Shown: positions 39,451 through 50,584, numbered from the stretch's first letter. The stretch: 64,000 bases of DNA from Pseudopyrenochaeta lycopersici (GCA_003313425.1 NHZP01000019.1:496001-560000); one strand, 5' to 3'. The notes: generated by a model not told the origin, from the sequence alone. Program-made: numbers and translations.

Positions 39451-42147
39451 TCATCTTATCTCTAACTCTTCTAGAACGATTGCTGATGATCGTGCTTCGC
39501 CATACATAAGCCCTTGAACGAAGCACTCGCCAACCAGTTTTAGGTCAAGCGCAGCACCTGATGACTGTGTATCCTCCAAACTCCGACTTTCCGGCCTCAG
39601 AATGATGGGCACATGGATGCCAGGAACAATATATATCAGATCCCCCTGCTTTGAAAAGGGTGGACACAGTCCAATATACCCCGTCCGAGTGATGAAGAGC
39701 CGTCGTCCACCGCAGCAAGACTTGATCATTTCCGTGATCATGTCCATTTTCTTAAGCAACTCGTAGAATGCGTCTTTGTCCGTAGAGAGAAGTCTCTGAG
39801 CCGCATCGTGGTCAAGGAAGAAGTTGAGATTCCCTGCCCACTGGAAGAAAATCTGAAGGAGTTCGACTGGAGAGTGATGCCAGCCGACCCACTTCCTGTC
39901 GAGGAATAAGGTTCTGTGTAGTGTTTCGAGCAGAGATTGCTTTTGGCTGGCATAATAAAGAGAAGGGCCTAGAAAGGTATGGGGATACGGATCCGTAGCG
40001 TATGAAGACTTGTGGACGAGATCTATACAGGCATTGTAGTTGAGAGCCAATTGTTGAAGTTCCTCTACAATGGTTTTGCTGCCCCTGGAGGTTACATCGA
40101 AGAGGACAGGACCGACTTCTTCGATTACGTCGATGTAAGTACCAGAGACGGCAAGGACCCTATCGTGAATGATTTTGATGCTCGGCTTTTCCTCACCACC
40201 AGCCTTGAAGTCTGATTTTTGCCAGGTCTCTGCGTTATGCAATCGTTCATACTTCGGAGTCGTTGTCCAGTCTGGAACCCAGGATGGTATGTTGAACGCC
40301 TTGGGTGCATTCTCCTCTCTGTTCCCCACACCGCTGTTATGGAGCAGAAGGTTTATATTCCCATCGTCAATCAATCTTCTGGCCGCGCTTAGAAATACGT
40401 CCTCTACTGATGACGTATAGTCGACTGCCATCGGTCTGGCACATAGTGACATGAGGCCAAAGATCAAATCGCGAGGGTTTGTAGCTTTGAAATAGGCACT
40501 TTCAGTAAGCACTTCCGCAAGACCAAAGGCCTTATATCCAGTTCTGTCTTTTGGTCTGAATCTTCCTCGGAACAGGTCCATGCTAGTGATGTTGTATAGA
40601 CTAGTGTGCTGAATATGGGATAACGGTATCTCGTGTTCAAGCTGCAACCACAGCTGAAAGTTTCTTGCACTGCTAAGTTTCCTCATGCCCTGAGCCAAAG
40701 TGTCCCAGTCAATGATTTCGTCACCATATTGGACTCGCACGTTAGCAGACAGTGCCACTTCCTGGATGACCCACACCCGCTCGAACCATGGATGCTGTAG
40801 CAATTTGAGAAGTGCTGCCCATTGTCGTCTTTTTGTTTTAGAGAGTTTCAGAGACTCAAATAGTTGGTAAGTCAGCATGTCCGGACCTCTTAGCGCATTC
40901 CCCTTGAGAATGTGGAACTCCTTCAAGAGGTCGAAGGTGAGTCGTGCATCTTCAAAATGCGTTTGTGTACTCGCATCCCTGGTAAAAAGGCCATCATAAC
41001 GATAGGGAATTGATGCGCTAGTTGTACCTTGATAATCCGAAAGAGGAGATCGACCCAGAATCACGGTGGTGAAAATGGCGTTCCGATAGATTTTGTTCAT
41101 CAGTGGCACTTGCTGGGACTTTTCGGCATTGCTTTTTTGATCGATACACAGAGCATCTATCCACAGCAGCTTGGGAAGGAAGAGGGAACTGTAGCTGTTG
41201 AGAATTTCGTACAAGCTCTTCGTAACTTTCTTCCTGCAGCCGTCGACCAGAATTTCCTCAGTCGTGTCCATGCTTCCCCAATTGTACGATATTGCTTCGT
41301 AAAAGAGTATGCGCATATGGGGACCTTGCAGCAGACTACAGCAAATCTTCCCAAAACCGAATCGAGGGTAGAGTAGGATCACTCGGATATCCTCTGGATC
41401 CTTTAAAGGCGTGTACTTGTGCTCGGGTGGATTTGGATTCGTGAATTTGCCAAGGTCGTGGAACCAGAATTGGCAGAACACAACGCGCCTGGTCCACTTT
41501 GCCCAGAATTTGATAATCGGATTCGAGCGGTAAATCATTCCTAGCATCAGAAAACTAATCATGCGACTCCTAAGGGATTTTGAAGCCAAAACCAAAGTGA
41601 GTTGATACGTTGCCCACCAAATCATCTTCGCGACAGCTCGCATAGCTGGATATCCATTTAATTTCATCATCAAAGACAAAAGAGTGTGGTCAATAAGCCA
41701 GTCTCGCCATCTCCACACGTTGGTATTGAACCTGACTACCCTGGCGATTTGCGTTTGCATCCAAAGTTGAACAACATGATGGCCAAGGACGAATAAGTTG
41801 AGAAAGATGGCGAAGGCGGCAGATACCCAGTAGTGAGTCGGGAAGAGATAGCTGGTTGTATAGCTGAATACTGCAAGTACGAACGTGTCGGCAATGTTAA
41901 GCGTCCAATGTTTACCAGAGCTATCCGTTTCTCCGCCTTCAGCGCTTCTTGAACGAAAGAGTTCGGAAAGGACCTGTTGATAGATAAATAACTCTTTCGA
42001 CACATTGACGTACCAGTAGAATAGGAGGGCGATGTAGCCTAGCCTGCTCAGGAGAGCCTGGTAATATTGTACAAGTAGAGTTCCTGCAGCAAGGGCCCTC
42101 CAAGGATCGACACCCTGCACCACATCATTCAACGAGAGGTCAAACAT
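39451..42147 (-). CDS. HET-domain protein with N-terminal membrane segments
   Basis: Intronless, 898 aa, ATG at 42147. The first 200 residues are hydrophobic with at least three predicted spans (LGYIALLFYWYV; FVLAVFSYTTSYLFPTHYWV with VSAAFAIFLNLFVLGHHVV; a weaker one near residue 165). The HET domain (PF06985) follows from about residue 285 (FYEAISYNWGSMDTTEEILV, then LLWIDALCIDQKSNAEKSQQ, then PWFERVWVIQEVALSANVRV). The C-terminal half (SWVPDWTTTPKYERL, then YIGLCPPFSKQGDLIYIVPG) is the usual companion region of such proteins. HET domains trigger cell death in vegetative incompatibility in the few genes tested. A membrane-anchored form could act at the plasma or an internal membrane; that is inference. 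Confidence 0.88.
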   Translation of the reverse strand: MFDLSLNDVVQGVDPWRALAAGTLLVQYYQALLSRLGYIALLFYWYVNVSKELFIYQQVLSELFRSRSAEGGETDSSGKHWTLNIADTFVLAVFSYTTSYLFPTHYWVSAAFAIFLNLFVLGHHVVQLWMQTQIARVVRFNTNVWRWRDWLIDHTLLSLMMKLNGYPAMRAVAKMIWWATYQLTLVLASKSLRSRMISFLMLGMIYRSNPIIKFWAKWTRRVVFCQFWFHDLGKFTNPNPPEHKYTPLKDPEDIRVILLYPRFGFGKICCSLLQGPHMRILFYEAISYNWGSMDTTEEILVDGCRKKVTKSLYEILNSYSSLFLPKLLWIDALCIDQKSNAEKSQQVPLMNKIYRNAIFTTVILGRSPLSDYQGTTSASIPYRYDGLFTRDASTQTHFEDARLTFDLLKEFHILKGNALRGPDMLTYQLFESLKLSKTKRRQWAALLKLLQHPWFERVWVIQEVALSANVRVQYGDEIIDWDTLAQGMRKLSSARNFQLWLQLEHEIPLSHIQHTSLYNITSMDLFRGRFRPKDRTGYKAFGLAEVLTESAYFKATNPRDLIFGLMSLCARPMAVDYTSSVEDVFLSAARRLIDDGNINLLLHNSGVGNREENAPKAFNIPSWVPDWTTTPKYERLHNAETWQKSDFKAGGEEKPSIKIIHDRVLAVSGTYIDVIEEVGPVLFDVTSRGSKTIVEELQQLALNYNACIDLVHKSSYATDPYPHTFLGPSLYYASQKQSLLETLHRTLFLDRKWVGWHHSPVELLQIFFQWAGNLNFFLDHDAAQRLLSTDKDAFYELLKKMDMITEMIKSCCGGRRLFITRTGYIGLCPPFSKQGDLIYIVPGIHVPIILRPESRSLEDTQSSGAALDLKLVGECFVQGLMYGEARSSAIVLEELEIR

Positions 42148-42576
42148 TGGCTTTGATGAACGTTATTCTATATGGTTATGATGTGGGAAGTTCTTCTTCC
42201 AAATATGTAGCTGTAGTTACACCAGGGGCTGTGCCAGTGCCCAGAATGGAATCAAGCTGAAGGTCAGCTTCGTGTTTCGACTAGCGCTGCGGCGCACCGT
42301 GACGGTATCTCCCACGGTCCTCTAAGCCACATTGAGCTGGTGATCTCTCCGTTACAAATGTGCTACGTTTCCTAAACTCGGCGATCGAGAGAGGTGAACA
42401 TCTCCGAAATATATGCCATGAGTAAAACATATGCTTTTTGGGTTATTCGTTGCTGGAATCTTCCTGTAGTCACTTGAGGGACACGCCAAGAGCATGCAGC
42501 TTACCCCCTCTATTGTCCAGTCTCGACATGTCGACTTCAGGTTCTTTTCTCTTTTTCAGAGGTGCCATCACAATTT
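42148..42576. other. Intergenic spacer
   Basis: About 430 bp upstream of the HET gene and downstream of the DUF3112 gene. No coding sequence recognised. Confidence 0.4.
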
Positions 42577-43669
42577 TCAACCTTGCATCTCCTTATCACA
42601 ATCCGCAGCATCCGCATCGTCATCGGCGTGATTTCGCGCTTCCGTCTGCATTCCGTAGCTGCCTGGGCCTTTCGCACCATTCGGGACATGGAATCTAAGG
42701 TCCACCCGCATGATCGCATATAAGTAGATCGTCAGAATTTCCACTCCGAAGTTGAAGATGTAAAAGCATGGTTTGGAGAAGTAACCAGGAAGCGGCCGTG
42801 TTCTTGGAACAGGTGTCTGCCAGGAAGTCCCGCATCGATACCACGCGCCTAGTGTTATAAGCGCCGAGCCTGCGAGTAAAACGATTATTTTGGTGCGCAT
42901 CCTCCCAGCCCCAAAATTATCAGACGGTCCACGCCGCGGTATGGCTAGCGTAATGAGCACGACGAGGATTGGAAGAGAGCTTATCACAGCTAAAAAGGTT
43001 TGGCCATAAAGCTGCAATGAACGATCCGTCGCCCGTATCTTCGGATTGACTGTCAACAAGCTTTGTACAGTTGCAGTGATGCTGATCACCAGTGTGAGAC
43101 CTGTAAGGACGTAGAGGATCTTGAAACAGGCTGAAGTAATTGGGTGCCAGCCAAACCCCGGGTGGAGAGAGCGAAGGATACGTTGCGACCACAGCAAATT
43201 TATGATAAAGACTAGAAAAGAAGGCTAATGTCAGCTATAGTCTTCCAATCTAGACGCATTTGGTACATACGAATGAGCGTAGCGGCCCCAACGAAAACTG
43301 CAGCAGCGATGGCAAGATTGGCATTCGTCGGGAGACTTGTGCTCGCGATTCTGAGAATACAGCTTACAATCCGAGCCATACAAAATCCTAGCACAACAAC
43401 TCAGTTTGGGAAGTCAGACGAATGGCATGAACAAAACGTACCAAAAAGAACAACGCTGAAGATGAACTTGTGACCCCTCCGTTGATTGAGTTGGAAGATC
43501 GTCATGTGCGTTGCTGCACCTATGATAAAGAGGACGAGAAAAACAGCTGTGATAGGAATGTCGACATGCTTCTCAGGTCTCCCGCCTAGGGCCCAATTTC
43601 CAGGGCTTCGATTTGCCTATAGGGTATTAGAGCCATCAAGCAGGGTCCGATGAAGCCATTCAGTACCAT
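42577..43669 (-). CDS. DUF3112 family multi-span membrane protein (4 exons)
   Basis: About 309 aa. Exons are 43667-43669, 43442-43616, 43271-43387 and 42577-43211. The conserved core reads LGGRPEKHVDIPITAVFLVL, then GAATHMTIFQLNQRRGHKFI, FGFCMARIVSCILRIA, NLLWSQRILRSLHPGFGWHP, KPCFYIFNFGVEILTIYLYA and DLRFHVPNGAKGPGSYG: seven helices with short loops, as in this fungal family of unknown function. The first exon as modelled is a lone ATG followed at once by GTACTG; it is the only phase-correct ATG I can see, but a longer 5' arrangement is possible. The C-terminal tail is rich in Asp and His. Confidence 0.78.
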
Positions 43670-43902
43670 ATTAGAGGCTACAGTGATGAGCGAATCACTT
43701 TTGGGCCCGTTTTCAATCCTGCTTGCCAGGCGCAAGAGTTTGCGGAGCGTGAAGGTCGAAGGTTAAGATGGAACGTGAAGAGATTCGGTGGAGGGCGAGG
43801 CCCTATATGGCTTCAGCTACCAGACAGAGAGCAGCTAGAGACACGCGATCTTATGCGAAGTTCAGTGGAATGCTGGATCCTCCAAGAAACAGTTTCTGAA
43901 GG

Positions 43903-44292
43903 CTAAATATAATCGACACAAAAAATATTTACTGAACTGGCAGCGGCAAGCATTGCTAATGATATCATCGCATAACTGATCATAATGCTCGCCTTCAAAT
44001 CCACGCCGACGCCGAACAATGAAGACTGCTCCCGTATCTTTCGGTTATAGGCTTCGGTGCTAACTGGACTCAGGAGGTACAGTCGACCAATCCTACCCGT
44101 AGCTAGGGCAACCCAGCCCTTTTCCATCTCTATTATTCGTTCGCTAACGAACAGGTCACAAGCGCTGTTCCCCAGGCCTAGAATTGTCGAAATGAAAGCC
44201 CCCAAAATGAGTAGCCCGCGCCACGTTCGCCCGCTCAAACTCCGTCCGCCATTTGTCGGCCGTTGTTCATTTGCGTTGTGGCGGCATGTCAA
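43903..44292 (-). CDS. Possible small membrane protein, start unclear
   Basis: An open frame of about 129 codons with two convincing hydrophobic segments (TWRGLLILGAFISTILGLG and SIMISYAMISLAMLAAASSV) separated by a charged stretch with ERIIEMEKGW. It has no ATG before residue 56 or so; upstream in frame there is a stop soon after 44292. Either a short upstream exon is missing from my model, or this is a gene fragment. I do not recognise the family. Confidence 0.3.
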   Translation of the reverse strand: MTCRHNANEQRPTNGGRSLSGRTWRGLLILGAFISTILGLGNSACDLFVSERIIEMEKGWVALATGRIGRLYLLSPVSTEAYNRKIREQSSLFGVGVDLKASIMISYAMISLAMLAAASSVNIFCVDYI

Positions 44293-44410
44293 TCACCGAA
44301 ACGCCGACCCTCCCGAATCGCGGTCTCATGACAGCTAGAATGGCTCCTGGAAACGCCGTAGGACATCGTTCGCAATCAAAAGTTCTGCGAAAAAACTGGA
44401 TGATTATAGA

Positions 44411-45262
44411 TCACAGTCCACGTTTATTGTAGGCTTCCCAAAGCTCATCAGGTGTTCTTTCTTGTGAGACTGAGCGTATTCCGATTATGCTCCCGATGAT
44501 TTTTACAGAGAAGAGAACGATGAAAGTCATGATATGTTCTGCCAAGCGTTCAAGATTGCGGCCCACGCGTTCTCCTAGGTATGGTGATGATGCGTCCTTC
44601 ATACTAAGAAATACGGGCCAGTTATCCAGGTCCCAGAATATGATGAAGAGCTGAAACGGTATCCACCAGCTGCCTAGGACCACCTCAGTGAAACACTGCT
44701 TTCTGGAGAGCGGTGCATCTTGTATGGCTGTGATGACCCCGTTCAAATTCCAGAAGAAGAGCGGCTTGGTGATGTCTGAAGGATCTGTCCATTCCTCAAC
44801 GATAACTTCTTCATCCCGATCTTCAGGAGAAACAATCTTCAAATGTAGGCCGATCCGTCTAGATTTCAAGCGGACTTCTGCACGACCCCAGTTGTGTCGT
44901 GCATACCTGTCAACTTTAAGCTCCAGCCCACTCTTCAGAAGTTCTCCGTTCTTCAATGAGACCTCTCCACCCGCCTTTGCGCTCAAGAATTTCAGCTTGC
45001 CATCCAGCTCAACGAAGATACAACCCTTGACCAAGCGGAGGTATTCGGTATGCGTAGTATGAAAATGGAGGCCAGAAGTCCACTGGGAGTGACAAGGAAG
45101 AGCAATAGTACTAGTCAAAACGGGGTTTGTTGACGAAGGCGGGGTGATAGGAATGTGATATGCGACAGCCTCAACACCTGAGCGAAGTATGGCTTGTGTT
45201 TTAGGTGGTAACGGGTCTAGGGCCGTAGGTTTAGGCTGTGGTAATCTCTTTGTGCGTGCCAT
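44411..45262 (-). CDS. Cupin-like protein with C-terminal membrane segments
   Basis: Intronless, 283 aa from the ATG at 45262 (MARTKRLPQPKP). The middle has a cupin-type beta barrel: SGLHFHTTHTEYLRLVKGCI (the H-x-H...E pattern of motif 1), a glycine-containing strand, then YARHNWGRAEVRLKS. EEWTDPSDITKPLFFWNLNG follows. The last 100 residues contain two hydrophobic stretches (SWWIPFQLFIIFWDLDNWPV and HIMTFIVLFSVKIIGSIIGI), so the barrel may be membrane-attached. Similar proteins are common in fungi without a known function. Metal binding by the two His and the Glu is possible. Confidence 0.72.
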   Translation of the reverse strand: MARTKRLPQPKPTALDPLPPKTQAILRSGVEAVAYHIPITPPSSTNPVLTSTIALPCHSQWTSGLHFHTTHTEYLRLVKGCIFVELDGKLKFLSAKAGGEVSLKNGELLKSGLELKVDRYARHNWGRAEVRLKSRRIGLHLKIVSPEDRDEEVIVEEWTDPSDITKPLFFWNLNGVITAIQDAPLSRKQCFTEVVLGSWWIPFQLFIIFWDLDNWPVFLSMKDASSPYLGERVGRNLERLAEHIMTFIVLFSVKIIGSIIGIRSVSQERTPDELWEAYNKRGL

Positions 45263-46201
45263 AGTTTGGGTGTGAATCTCAGGATGAAGTTCTAGCAAGG
45301 GAGAATGTAGTGATCAATATTGAGCTTGGAGTCGAGGACCTTGGGCTCGTGTTACGTCCCTTTAGCTGAAAACATACATTTGATAAGTGCTGTGTTCTTT
45401 GAGAATATAAGATCTCTTTTGTCGTTGTAAGGTGGCTGGCCTGACGTTGCTGATATAAGGGCGGAAGAACTCCGCGTTAGCTTCAGAGACTCTAGGTACA
45501 CCGTGCTGTTGAGTTATGGAATGACCCAGCCTTGCATGATAACCAAGCAACATTAGATCCATCTTCTCTAGGAAAACCTTGCCTAGATACGTACGGCGCC
45601 ACGCTGGTAGACAGCTGTACAAGAACAGGCGCTGACCAATTTTAAGTCGACGTGGATTGTTTGGCGTGCACTATCTTCTGGAAGCGTGTGCGTGTATCGT
45701 TATTCCACACCACTTTTCGTTCATTCATATCTACTTCGCGTAAAAAAAAAGTTTGTGGTGACAGTATCAGATGATGGACACATATGAAGTACCTTCGCGA
45801 TGACATCTTTGATTGTTGCGGGGCTGTTTCCTCTCGATTGCGTAGCGCATGAGCTGGTTAAAGCAGCTCTAGAATCATCATCCATCAGTACACCACCACA
45901 ACCTGGGGTGTATAACATTGTTGAAATATATCCACCCCATTCTTTGTATTATCATGGAGCGCAATCAGGGGCAGGCCAAGTAAGTTTTTTCGCCTCCTCT
46001 GTTCATATACACATCCACATTACTCAACTGTCATTCACCGTCGCAAAGTCCATGCGCTGCCTAATTTCTCTCTTTTGAGCTTGACGTCTTCTCCAAAATG
46101 AAACTTCACCTGCCTTGTCTCTTACTCTGTACTTCTTATACTCGTGCCAAACCCCAGTTCATTCTACCACACCTTCGTAAACGCATCATCCGTTGGACAA
46201 G
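45263..46201. other. Intergenic, no gene seen
   Basis: Divergent spacer of about 0.9 kb. Open frames at 45362-45622 and 45800-46078 lack family resemblance. The right part carries a pyrimidine-rich promoter just before the next gene. Confidence 0.4.
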
Positions 46202-47909
46202 ATGATGGAACTTGCCATGGCCGAGGCCTACCGCGGACGCGGAAAGAAAAACGCGCCGCGTTCAAATGCCCATGGTTCTCTGCCTACTGTCAGAGACGGC
46301 TCGCCATCATCTGGAAAGAACGGATCATCTCACTCGATTTTCTCGCCATTCAAGAGGAAGAAGAAGCAATCTTCGCTCACGTCGACGGAGTCGACATCAT
46401 CTTTCCAACCAGGATCAAAAAAGGATTCTCTGCTCGAATCTCATACCGAGGAGACCGAGATAGAAAGGTGAGTGCGCGTTGGTCTGCCAGCCAAACGCTC
46501 TGCCGCTCTTTACTTCGCATATTACTGCTACTTCATGCGTTATCTTCTTATACGCTATCTATAGTTCAGTCTACTCTGTTTATGAGACTTCGATCGTTCA
46601 AAACCCACTCCAGAACGGACAAAATGCACTCCCACATTCAGACTCAGCTATACAAAAGACACCAAAGCAAGCTGCTCCAAGCACTGACATATCCATACTG
46701 TGCAAGACTAATGGGCATACCAGGCCACCACAAGCTCCCACTCCACTTCCAGAGTTACCTCCGAAGGAACCTCTTCCACATGGCGAGACTGAGGATTTCG
46801 ACTCCGCCCTCGAAAGCGCTGTTGATGGACTGCAGAGTGACTTCACCTCTGGCGCTCGGCAGCTCGCTGACGCCTCCCTGAAACATCTGACCCATATCAC
46901 CGATATTGCGGCATGTATAGCAACCAGCTGGGGTGAATTCTGGGCTATGATGGTGCACGCTGCGAAACAGCTCAGCTATGCGCGACCGAGCATGAGCGCT
47001 GCAATCACTTCCTGCTTGCTCAGAGCTCTTGAGCGCATTGCGAGAAAGTGGAATGAAGAGCAGGTAAAGGGCAGTCAAAGTACCTCAGAGCTTGCACGCA
47101 TCGCCGGCGGCACGTTTGACCAGATGTTAAGGGAGAGAAAGGAGCTGGGCGCTCAGTTAGGGAGCACCTTTGCGCAGTGGCTGCAACAGTATTATCGCGA
47201 GGTACTGCCGTCGTCTCTAACTTTTCATCAGATTGTACGTGCTGATACGCCGCAGTGGATTCATGCTCGCAATACAGTCCGCATCCTCACACTCAGCAAC
47301 TCGAGTACAATTCGCACTGCCATTCTCCACGCACTGTCCTCCCTCCCAGACATAGCCTTTCACATTACAGTGCTGGAGTCTCGTCCCCGGTGCGAAGGTG
47401 CAGACATGGCCGCTCAAATCTATGCCTCAGCTGACAAAGACCGCCTTTCGATCTACATGGTTCCTGATTGCGCTGTTGGCACAGCGTCACGGAACATTGA
47501 CATTGTCCTTCTTGGTGCAGACCGCATCTCCTCCACCGGCGATGTCAGCAATAAAATCGGCTCCTTTGCCGCCGCTCTTTGCGCGAAGCAGCTCAACAAG
47601 AACGTCGCAGTTGTTGCGCTTAGTGACGCTGATAAGATTGCTGCTCCAGTGCACGACGCCGTAGCCATTGAACACCATCCTTCCAGCGAGCTTACCTCTG
47701 CGTGGTCCCCAGCAACGCGGAATACACTCAAAGGACAATCTGGTGTAGAGGTGTTTGGCGAGTGGTTCGAGTGGGTTCCTTCTGTCCATATCGATGCGTA
47801 TGTGACAGAGCTGGGGCTATTGAAAACGGAGGATGTGGAGCGGATAGCGCGAGAGATTGGGGAGCTGGACCAGTATATCTTCCAGCACAAGGAAGATGGA
47901 AGTCGTTGA
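46202..47909 (+). CDS. eIF2B-alpha/beta/delta family protein (2 exons)
   Basis: About 536 aa. Exons are 46202-46467 and 46565-47909. The N-terminal 180 residues are Ser/Lys/Pro-rich and disordered-looking (FSPFKRKKKQSS, PTPLPELPPKEPLP). The C-terminal 340 residues form the IF-2B Rossmann-like domain (PF01008): LTLSNSSTIRTAILHAL, ITVLESRPRCEGADMAAQIY, DIVLLGADRISSTGDVSNKI and VAVVALSDADKI. The family includes eIF2B regulatory subunits, methylthioribose-1-phosphate isomerase and ribose-1,5-bisphosphate isomerase. The divergent N-terminus and D-R-I motif fit the poorly studied fungal eIF2B-related group rather than canonical Gcd2/Gcn3. Function unproven. Confidence 0.82.
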
Positions 47910-48308
47910 CGGGGTGAAGGAATTTTTGAACATCGATATAATTGACGAAATTGACGCCTAAGTACGACGCATGCACAGGGTTGAACAAGCCATCTTTTGA
48001 GAGAGGAAAGCAAGATATAAGGTATTACCAGGGGCACTTCTCAAAGCAGTCGAGGTTGGGGAGAATCTGCAATAAGTAGGTTTTTGTAACGTGTTTCAAT
48101 TGGATATGTCCCTACCAACGCCAGACCAACTGCCGTAACAAAACCTATGCAATCAATAACGTTTCATCTTCCTGTTCGTACACGTTGGCGCCGGTGCCCG
48201 AAGCGCTCCAGCACCATCTTTGAAAGCATTCGCACCCTTGACATATGCTTATCTTTCTTCGACCCCCCTTCGCCCCCAGTGGTTCGCATAGCTCTGCTTA
48301 TGGCCTGT
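47910..48308. other. Convergent intergenic spacer
   Basis: Between the stops of the eIF2B-like gene and ERV25. Nothing coding recognised. Confidence 0.4.
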
Positions 48309-49079
48309 CTAGATGAGATGCTTGCTCCTGAAGTAAGCCCTCAAATAGACGACCTGCCATGCGCCCAGGCCAACGAGCATACCCATTGTTCCGATCGCAA
48401 ACCACTTCACACGCTCATTCGTGCTTTCATTGGTATCCCTCAACTTCTGCTCCCTGGTTCGTAGATAATCCATCTCAGTAACGATCTCGCCAACCACCTC
48501 CTCGATCCTTCGCAGCTCTGCCTCGACAGGCTTGAGCTTCTCGCCGGCCTGAATAGCGTTCCAGTCCTTGGCATCAGCGCCAATGTCAATGTCGAGCTCG
48601 ACGTGGCGAGGCTTTACGGACGCAGAGCTAGACGAGGTGAAGATGTTTTCGAAGCAGACATCGAAAGCAGAGTCGGCGTGGGAGGTGAATGCGTAGCGGT
48701 TCTCGCCAACGACGTCTTTGGGGCGATGGTAGTCATTGCCCATGGCATCGCGGATCTACAAAGAAACATGCATGTTAGCGCTTGCTCTTGGATCTACCCT
48801 GAGTCTATGCTGCGTCCAAGGGCTGCAGTAGGAAAAGTGCCACCAATTGCCGCCTAGGAGCCAACGTACATGCATATCTACTCTTTGCCCATCCCCTCTA
48901 TACCCGTCCATGATCGCCGTAACAACCACCAGCTGATCCTTCGCAACAAAGTTCCGCACGCATCGCTCGTACTTGGCCGCGTCGTGGGCAGAAACAGGGT
49001 GAAGATCGAATTTGAGGGCCGCAGCGAGAGGGACGAGGATGAGCAGCACGCAGCTGAGAAGTCGTGATAATCGCTCCAT
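48309..49079 (-). CDS. ERV25: p24-family COPII cargo adaptor Erv25 (2 exons)
   Basis: p24-delta protein that cycles between ER and Golgi in COPII/COPI vesicles, about 218 aa. Exons are 48870-49079 and 48309-48755. The signal peptide is [20 protein letters not shown]. The GOLD domain starts with [20 protein letters not shown] and includes the second Cys in [11 protein letters not shown] coiled-coil follows ([20 protein letters not shown]). Then come the conserved [16 protein letters not shown], one membrane span ([15 protein letters not shown]) and the short cytosolic tail [10 protein letters not shown] with aromatic and dibasic sorting signals. All parts match orthologues. Confidence 0.94.
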
Positions 49080-49479
49080 GGCGATTGGATTTGTGGAGAT
49101 TGAAGAGCTTGAGAGCTCGTGAATCTGGTGCTTGGAATTGTACACTTGTCGCGCGGCAGGGGTGGGAGGACAGATGTTCCGATTTCGAGCTAGGATTGAT
49201 TGGGGAAGGCGGGGATGGACCCTGGTTATCATATGGCAGCTACGCACTCTCACTTTCCTTCCCGTCTATTGTACGACCACCTTTGTTCTCCGATGGTGAC
49301 ACTTGATCAGGACAAAAATCTCTCGAGGTTTCGATTGTTGTTGATATAATAGGACCAGGGTTTTGCTTACAAAGACTCAACACAAACGATAATAGGTCTA
49401 CCCAAGGCAAAGCACGCTTCACTCGAAACCAAACGCCAGATGCATCGCTGAAGATGCCCACGCAAACGAATCAGTATAT
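49080..49479. other. Intergenic spacer
   Basis: Promoter of ERV25 and 3' flank of the SDR gene. Nothing coding recognised. Confidence 0.4.
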
Positions 49480-50584
49480 TTACCAGGCTGTGGTGCCCCC
49501 GTCCATCTTGAGATCATGTCCAGTCATATAACTGCTTGCCCGGCTTAGCATGAACAATCCGGCTGCTTTGTACTCATCAGGCGTGCTCAGTCTCCCAAGT
49601 ATACTATTCTTTTCCCATTCCTCTCTACTGGCCTCACCTCTTCTAAAGTTCTCCTCAACCATGGGCGTTACGATGTGCCCAGGACTCAACGAGTTGACTC
49701 GGATACCGCCGGAGCCATCTGGGTTCTTCCGACCCCACTCCATGGCTAGACTACGTGCCAACTGGACTACTGCAGCTTTCGATGAGTTGTAAACAGGAGC
49801 GTAGAAGCCGGCATTTGCGATCGTCGCGCTCATCGAGGCGATCAGACATATCGAGCCTTGAATCTTGTACTTGTGCATCTGACGGGCACATGCACGTGCC
49901 GAGAGGAACACGCCAGTATAGTTAACTTCCAACATTTTCATGATATCTTCTTTTTTGAAGTCTAGGGCAGGTGTAACTTGCTGAATTGCAGCCGCTGTTG
50001 AACAACGCGTTAGCCTGTAGATGCGACTGGCCACAGAGATCGACACCTACCAGCAATCAAGCCGTCAAGGCGTTGTTTCTCTGCAGCAATATTCGCAACA
50101 CACTTTTCTAGCAAGCCATTGTCTGTCACATCGATTTGGTGGTATTCCAGCCCCCCGCCGTGTTCCTTGTTTACGCGCGCCTTGGCTTCTATAAAGGCTT
50201 CATCTGGCTCTGGTAAACAATCCAGGCAATGAACCTTGCCGCCAGCTTCTACTAGTCCTTCAGCCATACAGAGTCCAAATCCTCGTGCGCCACCTAACAT
50301 TAGGTCAGCTTAAGTCTCCTAATAATTGCAGCTGCAATAGCTGTGGGAGGAAAATGGTATGAAGCACCTGTAACCACGAAGACTTTCCCTCCAAGATCAA
50401 ACTGGCTGAACCTCTGCGATCCAACATTTTCTGATTTCTTGTAAGGCGCCTGTGAATATGCAGCGTCCTGCGCGGTTGCGAATGTCCGTCGTTGAAGTGG
50501 GGCCAGGAGGGGTTGTCGAGCTCGCGCAATCGGAATTGCACGCGCGACATGACGCAACAAAGTTCTTGATCGCAGGGATGCCAT
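49480..50584 (-). CDS. Short-chain dehydrogenase/reductase (3 exons)
   Basis: NAD(P)-dependent oxidoreductase of about 324 aa. Exons are 50368-50584, 50051-50293 and 49480-49994. The nucleotide motif VVTGGGARGFG is created at the first splice. The catalytic Ser is in LIASMSATIANAG and YNSSK (Tyr about 222, Lys about 226) is intact. The C-terminus GHDLKMDGGTTAW is typical of the polyol/sorbose-reductase-like branch. The first 50 residues are Arg-rich with no acidic residues before about 40 (SLRSRTLLRHVARAIPIARA), so mitochondrial import is likely. That extension is unusual for the sorbose reductase-like group. Substrate unknown. Confidence 0.86.
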
